NCBI RefSeq assembly: GCF_902702935.1
Contig: NZ_LR738855.1
Location: forward strand, 1,302,001 to 1,366,000
DNA from: Corynebacterium rouxii
Lineage (GTDB): Bacteria; Actinomycetota; Actinomycetes; Mycobacteriales; Mycobacteriaceae
Length of the DNA stretch: 64,000 nucleotides
Direction of reading: 5' to 3'
Under the pieces are notes generated by a model. That model worked only from the letters and a program-made list of their open reading frames with translations, ran no database searches and was not told the origin of the DNA. This document shows, in pieces, positions 57,264 to 64,000 of this stretch; the first letter of the stretch is position 1; the number at the start of each line of letters is the position of its first letter. Made by a program: the position numbers and the translations under genes.

Positions 57264-58403
57264 TTATTTCTTATTTGCTTGAATAAGGTCGATGAACTGG
57301 TCAAACAAAGGATTTGCATCATGCGGACCCGCTGCCGCTTCTGGGTGGTACTGCACTGAGTAAGCCAAACCGTTCACTAGTGCTACACCTTCCACGGTGT
57401 CGTCATTAAGGCAAGTATGTGTTACATGGGCAGGGCCGAACGGCGTATCAAATTGCTCAAGCGCTGTGCCTTCCAAAGCAAATCCATGGTTTTGCGCTGT
57501 GATATCAATTTTCCCAGTGAGATGATTCAAAACCGGCACGTTGATACCACGGTGACCAAATTTCATTTTGTAGGTATTCATTCCCAGTGCACGCCCGAGA
57601 ATCTGGTTGCCAAAGCAAATTCCGAAAAATGGAATTTGCTGTGCCAGAATTTCTTGCACAATCCCTACCATCTCATCTGCTGTAGCTGGATCGCCTGGCC
57701 CATTGGATACAAAAACACCGTCGGGATTATATTGAGCGATGTCCGCTGCAGACGTATTTGCAGGAACAACCACCGTTCTAATTCCGCGACGGGAGAAATT
57801 ACGAGGAGTGTTCGTCTTAATACCCATGTCGTAAGCAACAACGGTATAAAGTGCTTCACCGTCTGGTTCTACAACGTAAGCTTCTTGGGTAGATACCTCG
57901 CTAGCCAAGTCTGCTCCTGCCATTGAAGGCTGCGATTTTACTATCTCGATGAGCTCATCATGCGGTTGTTTTGCCGCTTCTCCTGAGAAAATACCTGCAG
58001 CAACTGAACCGAAATTACGTAAATGACGAACTATTGCGCGTGTATCAACACCAGAAATTCCGACAATGTTCTGTTCACACATTTCATCCTCCAAGCTGCG
58101 CTTTGCACGCCAGTTAGACACAGCCGCAGACAAATCCCGAATCACAAGACCAGCAACCCAAATCTTGTCACCATGGGATTCACCGTCTTCATCATTCCAG
58201 CCGGTGTTACCGATCTGCGGAGCCGTAGTTACCACAATCTGACGGTGATACGACGGATCCGTCATGGTCTCTTGATAACCACTCATTGCCGTAGTAAAAA
58301 CTGCTTCACCTAGAGTCGTTCCTTCCGCGCCGAAAGACTCTCCTTTAAATATGCGGCCATCAGCCAACACAAGTACGGCTTCACTTCGATCTTGGGACGT
58401 CAC
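57264..58403 (-). CDS. Carbamoyl-phosphate synthase small subunit
   Basis: The product of about 379 residues provides ammonia from glutamine. The class I amidotransferase nucleophile lies in IPFFGICFGNQILGRALGM, and the His/Glu pair in YSVQYHPEAAAGPHD. The N-terminal domain starts AVLVLADGRIFKGESFGAEG. GTG at 58403 follows AAAGGCGACAGA and is preferred to the frame open to 58445, which runs through a hairpin. It follows pyrC by 155 bp. Confidence 0.96.
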   Translation of the reverse strand: MTSQDRSEAVLVLADGRIFKGESFGAEGTTLGEAVFTTAMSGYQETMTDPSYHRQIVVTTAPQIGNTGWNDEDGESHGDKIWVAGLVIRDLSAAVSNWRAKRSLEDEMCEQNIVGISGVDTRAIVRHLRNFGSVAAGIFSGEAAKQPHDELIEIVKSQPSMAGADLASEVSTQEAYVVEPDGEALYTVVAYDMGIKTNTPRNFSRRGIRTVVVPANTSAADIAQYNPDGVFVSNGPGDPATADEMVGIVQEILAQQIPFFGICFGNQILGRALGMNTYKMKFGHRGINVPVLNHLTGKIDITAQNHGFALEGTALEQFDTPFGPAHVTHTCLNDDTVEGVALVNGLAYSVQYHPEAAAGPHDANPLFDQFIDLIQANKK

Positions 58404-58432
58404 TCTGTCGCCTTTCACTTTTGTTTTTGGGT

Positions 58433-58459
58433 ACGCGGATATCAACGCAATATCCGCGT
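58433..58459. repeat. Hairpin between pyrC and carA
   Basis: ACGCGGATAT (58433-58442) and its exact reverse complement (58450-58459) enclose CAACGCA. It lies 30 bp upstream of the carA GTG, so it would sit in the mRNA leader of carA. There is no strong T run; attenuation or processing is possible. Confidence 0.5.
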
Positions 58460-58558
58460 TTCACTTTGTACGTTTTGAGGTGCTCAGGCGATAAAGCCAG
58501 CTGGTGGATAAATTACCCAATTTTCCCAGACTTAGCGCTTTTTACACCCGTTTGTTCG

Positions 58559-59905
58559 TTACGCTCGTGCCTGGGTTGGTTCACCATCGACACAGGTCAG
58601 ACGACCGCGCAAAATCGTGGTCGTTACCCGCGCATTAAATTCCATGCCCTCATATGGGGTATTCGTTGCTTTGGAAGCCATCTTTTCACCAGAAGCAGTC
58701 CATTTGGCGCCTGGATCCACGATAGTTAAGTTCGCTGGCTCACCAGCTGCGATTGGTCGGCCATGGCCTGGAAGCTTCACGATTTCTGCAGGACGCTCGC
58801 TCATAACTTTGGCAACAAAGCGCCAATCTGCGAGTCCGGTTTCCACGAAAACTGCTGCAACCACTGCTAAGGAAGTCTCCAAGCCCAGCATGCCGGGTTT
58901 CGCATGTTCAAATTCGCAACATTTATCCTCGGATCCGTGCGGCGCATGGTCAGTCGCCACGCAATCAATCGTTCCGTTGAGCAATGCTTCACGCAATGCG
59001 AGAATGTCGGAGTTTTCACGAAGTGGCGGATTGACACGATTTACACCGTCATATGTGGCGAGTCGTTCATCAGTAAGCAACAAGTGATGCGGAGTAACCT
59101 CGGCTGTCAGCGGAATATCATGTTGTTTCGCCCATTTAACAAGTTCAACAGTCCCTTGTGTTGAAGCATGGCAGATGTGCATACGCCCGCCATAATCGCG
59201 AGCTAAGATCGCATCCCGAGCCACGATCGATTCTTCTGCAACACGTGGCCAACCGCCCAAACCGAGTTTGGCTGCCATTGCGCCTTCGTGAGCAACTGCC
59301 CCGTCAGTCAATCGGGGATCTTCGCAATGTTGCGCTAGCAGCACATCCATACCTCGCGCATATTCAACTGCTCGACGCATTATCAATGGATTATCAACGC
59401 ACTTTCCGTCATCGGAAAACATACGAACCTTGGCTTGAGAATGTGCCATCATGCCAAATTCGGTGATTTCTTTGCCCTCGAGGCCCTTTGTTATCGATCC
59501 AACAGGGTGAACGTCGCAAAGGCCAATATCTTGGCCTTTATGCCAGACGGATTCTGCGATAATCGGCTGATCCATTACAGGCATGGTATTTGCCATAGTG
59601 AATACTGCCGTGAAACCACCTTTCGCAGCGGCAGCTGAACCAGTCGCGATTGTTTCAGTATCCTCGCGACCTGGTTCTCGAAGATGAACGTGAATATCTA
59701 CAAGGCCAGGAAGTAAAACTCCGCCTTGGCCGTCCACTTCACGATCTACTTTTACGTCACCAGCCTGAGTGTCAGTGATCACACCATCAGTGATCAAGAC
59801 ATTGACAGGCTCACCCTCTCCGTAGATCTTTACATTTTTAATTAGCAGAGTGCCTTGTTCCGGTTCGGCTAGTCGACCTGTTGCTGGATAAATTTGAGTA
59901 CTCAT
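58559..59905 (-). CDS. Dihydroorotase
   Basis: The product of about 448 residues closes the dihydroorotate ring. Zinc-binding motifs are [18 protein letters not shown] and [10 protein letters not shown], with [13 protein letters not shown] and [10 protein letters not shown] between. The ATG at 59905 follows AAGGAAGAG and gives the N-terminus [12 protein letters not shown]; a frame open to 60031 would overlap pyrB and is rejected. It starts 22 bp after the pyrB stop. Confidence 0.96.
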   Translation of the reverse strand: MSTQIYPATGRLAEPEQGTLLIKNVKIYGEGEPVNVLITDGVITDTQAGDVKVDREVDGQGGVLLPGLVDIHVHLREPGREDTETIATGSAAAAKGGFTAVFTMANTMPVMDQPIIAESVWHKGQDIGLCDVHPVGSITKGLEGKEITEFGMMAHSQAKVRMFSDDGKCVDNPLIMRRAVEYARGMDVLLAQHCEDPRLTDGAVAHEGAMAAKLGLGGWPRVAEESIVARDAILARDYGGRMHICHASTQGTVELVKWAKQHDIPLTAEVTPHHLLLTDERLATYDGVNRVNPPLRENSDILALREALLNGTIDCVATDHAPHGSEDKCCEFEHAKPGMLGLETSLAVVAAVFVETGLADWRFVAKVMSERPAEIVKLPGHGRPIAAGEPANLTIVDPGAKWTASGEKMASKATNTPYEGMEFNARVTTTILRGRLTCVDGEPTQARA

Positions 59906-59927
59906 AGTTGCTGCTCTTCCTTGAGTT

Positions 59928-60869
59928 TTAAAATGCCGCTGTGTCTTGACCAGCGATAAGAGTGAACAAAACGGCCATTCGGGTATGCACACCATTACTA
60001 ACTTGCTGTAGTACAGCTGTACGAGGAGCATCGGCCACTCCGAAGTTGATTTCCATGCCTCGTAGCATTGGACCTGGATGCATCACGATCGTATGATCTT
60101 GGAGTTTTCGTTCGCGCTCTGCTGAAAGGCCATAGAGGGTGGCGTATTCACGGTGTGTTGGAAAGAATCCACCATGCATCCGTTCTTGCTGGACTCGAAG
60201 CATCATGACGACATCTGCGTCATAGATTTCGGCGTCCATGTCATAGGAATAACGAACTGGCCATGTATCAATACCAGCAGGCAATAGCGTGGGGGGTCCA
60301 ACGAGAACTACTTCGGCGCCCAAAGTGGTGAGAAGATCTACGTTGGAACGTACCACTCGCGAATGCAAGCAGTCGCCAACAATCACAACCTTGCGACCAT
60401 CGATATCACCTAAGCGTTGACGAATCGTGACAGCATCCAATAATGCTTGAGTTGGATGTTGATGCGCACCGTCACCAGCATTAATAACACTCGGCCCTAC
60501 TCCACCTGGAGCAACCCAACGAGCCAGTTGTTCAGTCGCCCCTGATGAGTAATGGCGCATAACAATGGCATCTGCACCAATCGCAGATAGCGTCAGGCCA
60601 GTGTCTTTTAAGGATTCACCCTTTTTAACAGAAGATGAGCTAGCAGAGATGTTGATAACATCAGCGCTCATCCATTTTCCAGCTGTTTCAAATGATGAAC
60701 GTGTACGCGTCGAATTTTCGTAGAAAAGGGTAAAAATTGTCCGACCACGAAGCGTAGGAAGTTTTTTAATATCACGCCCTAAAAGTGCTTCTCGGAAACG
60801 ATCCGCTTCATCCATCAAGCCAATGATGTCATCTTTGCTAAGGTCAGCAATAGATAATAGATGTTTCAC
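59928..60869 (-). CDS. Aspartate carbamoyltransferase catalytic subunit
   Basis: The 313-residue enzyme joins carbamoyl phosphate and aspartate. [17 protein letters not shown] holds the phosphate-binding loop, [17 protein letters not shown] the carbamoyl site and [13 protein letters not shown] a C-terminal motif. No regulatory pyrI gene is present. The GTG start shares one base with the pyrR TAG. Confidence 0.97.
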   Translation of the reverse strand: MKHLLSIADLSKDDIIGLMDEADRFREALLGRDIKKLPTLRGRTIFTLFYENSTRTRSSFETAGKWMSADVINISASSSSVKKGESLKDTGLTLSAIGADAIVMRHYSSGATEQLARWVAPGGVGPSVINAGDGAHQHPTQALLDAVTIRQRLGDIDGRKVVIVGDCLHSRVVRSNVDLLTTLGAEVVLVGPPTLLPAGIDTWPVRYSYDMDAEIYDADVVMMLRVQQERMHGGFFPTHREYATLYGLSAERERKLQDHTIVMHPGPMLRGMEINFGVADAPRTAVLQQVSNGVHTRMAVLFTLIAGQDTAAF

Positions 60870-61441
60870 TATGCTTCCTCCGTGCCGCGAGTCAAAACAA
60901 CGGCTGTTCGGCCATCAATTTCTTTGATAAAGACTTGAACATCTTCGCCACGAGAAGTAGGCAAATTCTTGCCAACATAATCTGCGCGGATAGGCAACTG
61001 CCGATGGCCCCTATCCACCAATACAGCGAGCTGAATAATATCTGGTCGACCGATATCGCGAAGAGCATCAAGAGCGGCACGAATTGTGCGGCCAGAATAA
61101 AGAACATCATCTACCAAAATAATATGATGCCCATTTATTCCATCTATCGGAAGGTTAGTTGGCTGTAGCGCACGATGGGGATTTTTTCTCAGATCATCAC
61201 GATAAAGGGTGACATCTAGTGAACCAACCGGGACATCAACTCCGGTAAATTCTTTGATTTTTTGCGCGAGCTGAAACGCGATAGGCACTCCACCAGAAGG
61301 AATACCGAGCAGCAAAACAGGCTTTGTACCTGATGCGTCGAGCGCAGTTTTTTCAATAATTTGGTGCGCGATGCGTGCAATAGTACGAGCAACATCGTTT
61401 TCCGAAAGAAGTTCGATATTGTCGCCATTGTTTTCACTCAT
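60869..61441 (-). CDS. PyrR, pyrimidine operon regulator
   Basis: The product of about 190 residues has the PRPP-binding motif [20 protein letters not shown] and [18 protein letters not shown], typical of PyrR. PyrR binds pyr mRNA when UMP is high and may have uracil phosphoribosyltransferase activity. The ATG at 61441 follows AAAGGAGGTCACG; the frame open to 61579 would run through the leader hairpin and is rejected. First gene of the operon and probably autoregulated through the hairpin at 61450-61482. Confidence 0.96.
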   Translation of the reverse strand: MSENNGDNIELLSENDVARTIARIAHQIIEKTALDASGTKPVLLLGIPSGGVPIAFQLAQKIKEFTGVDVPVGSLDVTLYRDDLRKNPHRALQPTNLPIDGINGHHIILVDDVLYSGRTIRAALDALRDIGRPDIIQLAVLVDRGHRQLPIRADYVGKNLPTSRGEDVQVFIKEIDGRTAVVLTRGTEEA

Positions 61442-61449
61442 CGTGACCT

Positions 61450-61482
61450 CCTTTCCCGCCTCTCTGTGCGGTCTGTTAAAGG
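61450..61482 (-). promoter_or_regulatory. PyrR-type RNA hairpin over the pyrR ribosome site
   Basis: Read on the minus strand, CCTTT pairs with AAAGG and CCGC with GCGG, with a 6-base bulge AACAGA and loop ACAGAGAG between. The loop and upper stem read CACAGAGAGGC, close to the conserved PyrR-binding core (UCCNGNGAGGY). AAAGG of the lower stem is the first part of the AAAGGAGG ribosome site, so folding or PyrR binding would block translation. Confidence 0.65.
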
Positions 61483-61500
61483 ATGCCGATTCATGATATT

Positions 61501-61516
61501 TGCAGAGTACTCTGCA
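61501..61516. repeat. 16-bp perfect palindrome upstream of pyrR
   Basis: TGCAGAGTACTCTGCA is a perfect palindrome 60 bp upstream of the pyrR ATG. It could be a protein operator or a small hairpin of the leader, just before the PyrR-type hairpin. Confidence 0.45.
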
Positions 61517-61705
61517 CCTAAGTAAGCAGTAAGACGAACTAAGGCTAGAAAAACAATAACACCACAACAGATTTTTCACATGGTCTTACTCATCTTCTCC
61601 CCCGAATGCGCATGAAAAATAATTACTTTGCCTTAACCGACCTGTTATTCCTCAACAATTTTTCTGTATCCTCAAACAGATAACCTATCGGCGAGAAAGG
61701 CATTC

Positions 61706-63067
61706 ATGAGTCTTCACACAAGCCATGTCATCCCAGCACCACGTATAGATGTATGGGAATGGCATACCCGACCCGGAGCAGTATTTAGGCTTACTCCTCC
61801 TTTTTTGCCTCTACGCCCCATTGAACAAGCAACCTCATTAGCCAAAGGAACAACAGTTTTTGCGTTGCCGGCTGGATTACGATGGGAAGCTCGTCACGAT
61901 CTCAGCGGGTATATACGGCATCATCGTTTTACGGATGTATGCATTAATGCCCCAGTGAAGTCTTTGGCTTCATGGCGCCACATACACGACTTTACTGATC
62001 ACCCCAGTGGCACCCTTATCACTGATACAGTGCACACGCGTGCACCACGCACTACCTTATCTCCAGCCTTTGCATATCGTCAGCATCAGCTCATCAATGA
62101 TATTCAGGCGCAGCAACGATTCAATGAATTGACAAGAAATAATCCCACTGAATCGACGCCGTTAACTATTGGACTCACCGGTTCTCGTGGGCTCGTCGGG
62201 CGAGCACTCACAGCACAGTTAACCACCCTTGGCCATACTGTCGTTCAACTTGTACGCGGCAAATCCAAACCGCATCAGCGTCATTGGGATCCTGCACACC
62301 CAGCCTCAAATCTACTTGAGGGCCTCGATGCCTTAATTCATCTTGCCGGGGAACCCATCTTGGGACGGTTCAATGATTCACACAAAGCCGAGATTCGAGA
62401 CTCTCGGATTGAACCTACTCGGCAGTTATCCCAATTAGTTCAAAAAAGCAGTACCTGCCACACGATGGTGTCCGCCTCTGCGATTGGATACTACGGACAT
62501 GCGCGTGGAGACGAGATTCTTGATGAGGGATCCGCTCAAGGTGACGACTTCCTAGCCAGTGTGTGCGAGGACTGGGAAGCAGCCAGCCGCACGGATGCGA
62601 CCTCAAATAAGCGTATCGTCAACATTCGGACGGGTGTGGTAATGAGCGGTCGTGGCGGAATGCTTCCGGTTCTTAAAGCTGTGTTTTCTGTAGGACTTGG
62701 TGGACCATTTCGCGGCAGCAATCCGTGGATGTCATGGATTGCTATTGACGATCTCTGCGATATTTATATTCATGCTGTGCTTAATCCAAAGCTTTCAGGT
62801 GCTATCAATGCAGTAGCCCCTAATCCAATCAAAAATCAAGATTTTGTCGATGTACTTGCGAAAGAGCTCAAGCGGCCGGCAAAAATGACGATTCCATCTT
62901 TAGGTCCAGCAATTCTGCTCGGCCAACAGGGGGCAAAGGAATTAGCCTTAGCGGATCAACGCGTCCAACCACGTGTTTTAAACAATTTGAACTACCACTT
63001 TCGCTATGTCGATATTCGTAGTTGCCTGGCGCACGAACTCGGCGGCGAAAACCTTCTCGATATTTAA
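61706..63067 (+). CDS. TIGR01777-family epimerase with an N-terminal SRPBCC-like domain
   Basis: The 453-residue protein has an N-terminal part (about 1-145) like the SRPBCC fold (RPGAVFRLTPPFLPLRP, LPAGLRWEARHDLSGYI), then an extended-SDR domain. The latter has IGLTGSRGLVGRALTAQLTT for nucleotide binding, LIHLAGEPILGRF, SASAIGYYG with the tyrosine, and GAINAVAPNPIKNQDFV. This two-domain form is common in actinobacteria; substrate is unknown. ATG with GAGAAAGG upstream. It diverges from pyrR. Confidence 0.88.
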   Translation: MSLHTSHVIPAPRIDVWEWHTRPGAVFRLTPPFLPLRPIEQATSLAKGTTVFALPAGLRWEARHDLSGYIRHHRFTDVCINAPVKSLASWRHIHDFTDHPSGTLITDTVHTRAPRTTLSPAFAYRQHQLINDIQAQQRFNELTRNNPTESTPLTIGLTGSRGLVGRALTAQLTTLGHTVVQLVRGKSKPHQRHWDPAHPASNLLEGLDALIHLAGEPILGRFNDSHKAEIRDSRIEPTRQLSQLVQKSSTCHTMVSASAIGYYGHARGDEILDEGSAQGDDFLASVCEDWEAASRTDATSNKRIVNIRTGVVMSGRGGMLPVLKAVFSVGLGGPFRGSNPWMSWIAIDDLCDIYIHAVLNPKLSGAINAVAPNPIKNQDFVDVLAKELKRPAKMTIPSLGPAILLGQQGAKELALADQRVQPRVLNNLNYHFRYVDIRSCLAHELGGENLLDI

Positions 63068-63074
63068 TCGAGCA

Positions 63075-63512
63075 ATGAATAAACTTACCATCGCACCGAC
63101 TCGAAATATCTCCACTATCGAAGAGATTCTTACGGACGAAAATTTAAAATTTGTCCGTACAGATCAATGCATTACTACTGGTTTTATCAACCAATCAATC
63201 ACTATTCAAAAAATAGATCATATGGTCTACATGGGCAGTGCATGGCGGGCAACATTAGCTTTAAACGAAGCTGCACAGCTACTTGCGGTGTGCAATGAGT
63301 AGAATAAAACTACGCTGTTGCCTTGTGTCAGTTTCTACGAAGAAAGTGACAATCTCCTTCATGCAACAACGCAACAAACTTTCGACGCAAGTGCTGGAGT
63401 AAGTTTCAACCAGTTGGGCGCTTTTACCGTGTCAACTATTGATTCCTTTGTTGGCGTCTGGAATCATTTTGATTCACAATTCCCGCATCGAGTGACCTGG
63501 GAGAACCAATGA
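63075..63512 (+). pseudogene. YbjN-family gene broken by an in-frame stop
   Basis: From ATG 63075 a frame reads MNKLTIAPTRNISTIEEILT to LLAVCNE, then TAG at 63300-63302. The same frame goes on without shift as NKTTLLPCVSFYEESDNLLH to FDSQFPHRVTWE and TGA at 63512. The joined 145-residue product fits YbjN-type proteins, where VCNE-(Y/W)-N+T is followed by a PTV/LSF strand and a QLGAF helix. One base change in a Tyr or Trp codon explains the TAG. A short 75-residue product could still be made. Decay of the adjacent paralogue supports a pseudogene. Confidence 0.75.
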
Positions 63513-63919
63513 TGGGCGTATCTACAGCGATTTCAATTGAACGAGTCGTAAAAAATGAAATCGCTTGAAATCACTTTGCATGTCCCACCTACTGGACCAT
63601 CAGTTGGCTTTGCTAACATTAATGGATTTAATTTCCAGTTCATTGTGTTGCCAAGCGTATTGGTAGTCCGCGCCGATCGATACCTACCAGAAACAAAAAC
63701 GATCAAAAAATTTATCTTGCCACTAATGAAATAAACAATCGCACAGTACGCGGTGACATTTTTGTAGTCGATAATTCAGCCGCCACCATAATTCGTGCAG
63801 AAATTGATATTTGCAGCGCTGCAGGGCTCTCTGATTCCCAACTACATATGTGCTTGTCCAACTGCGTTAATGACGTGCTTGTTTTACAAAACAGTTGGGC
63901 TAAAGCAACGGCGATATAA
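63509..63919 (+). pseudogene. Second YbjN-family gene, broken by two frameshifts
   Basis: Three frames each carry part of a YbjN-like protein in order: MMGVSTAISIERVVKNEIA from ATG 63509, then SLEITLHVPPTGPSVGF with FQFIVLPSVLVVRADRYLP, then ATNEINNRTVRGDIFVVDNS with AEIDICSAAGLSDSQLHMCL to TAA at 63917-63919. The shifts fall near 63560 and 63720. The ATG overlaps the stop of the first YbjN gene (ATGA), so they once formed a coupled pair. No intact product is expected. Confidence 0.72.
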
Positions 63920-63962
63920 AAAATGTGGTGGTCGCACGTGATCGTGCGACCACCACATTTTT
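63919..63962. terminator. Bidirectional terminator after the YbjN pair
   Basis: Arms 63919-63938 and 63943-63962 are perfect 20-bp reverse complements with loop TGAT. A5 and T5 lie at the ends, so it can work on both strands, for the YbjN genes and for the leftward gene at the window edge. Confidence 0.85.
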
Positions 63963-63971
63963 CAAGAAAGA

Positions 63972-64000
63972 CTACTGTAAGTTTTCTTCGATTGATTCTG
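63972..64000 (-). CDS. C-terminus of a leftward gene, cut by the window edge
   Basis: A minus-strand frame enters at 64000 and ends at TAG 63972-63974, reading ESIEENLQ-stop. It lies 10 bp from the bidirectional terminator, as expected for a gene 3' end. Too short to identify. Confidence 0.35.

Noticed and set aside
63300..63302. Programmed stop-codon read-through in the first YbjN gene
   Set aside because: No recoding signal is seen, and the neighbouring paralogue is clearly broken, so decay is simpler.

Overview
The window is a chromosomal segment of a Corynebacterium, probably related to the C. diphtheriae group. The grounds are gene order and protein content, recalled from the genus rather than searched: sufR-B-D-C-S-U, mptB, ctaA/ctaB, tkt-tal-zwf-opcA-pgl, secG-tpiA-pgk-gap, whiA-yvcK-rapZ-uvrC, rib genes, priA-metK-coaBC-rpoZ-gmk-mihF and pyrF-carB-carA-pyrC-pyrB-pyrR. 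By eye the GC content is near one half.

Region 1 (1 to about 8180) is the right end of an integrated prophage or integrative element; its left end lies outside the window. A leftward early block (excisionase-like protein, small unknown proteins, AntA/AntB-type antirepressor, Cro-like protein) is divided by a clear operator and promoter region (2410-2569) from a rightward lysogeny block. That block runs repressor, ImmA-type protease, PD-(D/E)XK nuclease-like protein, RhuM-like protein, second ImmA-type protease, two tiny membrane proteins, excisionase-like protein and tyrosine integrase. The element abuts the 3' end of an ABC-F gene.

Region 2 (8.2-16.2 kb, minus strand) holds ABC-F and the SUF Fe-S assembly operon led by its regulator sufR. 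Region 3 (16.8-22.4 kb) holds the mannosyltransferase mptB, a two-gene ABC exporter, and heme A synthesis by ctaA (plus) and ctaB (minus). Region 4 (22.8-29.6 kb, plus) is the pentose phosphate operon tkt-tal-zwf-opcA-pgl. Convergent to it lie secG and the glycolytic set tpiA-pgk-gap (29.6-33.2 kb, minus).

Region 5 (33.6-53 kb, minus) is a long run of housekeeping genes: whiA-yvcK-rapZ-uvrC, a PH-domain membrane protein, ribH-ribBA-ribE-ribD with rpe, rsmB-fmt-def-priA, metK, coaBC, rpoZ, gmk and mihF. Region 6 (53-61.4 kb, minus) is the pyrimidine operon, transcribed pyrR-pyrB-pyrC-carA-carB-pyrF and ending at a terminator. The plus strand then carries a TIGR01777-type epimerase and two adjacent decayed YbjN-family genes.

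The strongest regulatory signals are a phage operator array with exact 19-bp period, a TAGAC-N6-GTCTA (McbR-type) box inside the metK promoter, and a PyrR-type RNA hairpin that would hide the pyrR ribosome binding site. I found no tRNA, rRNA or CRISPR array.
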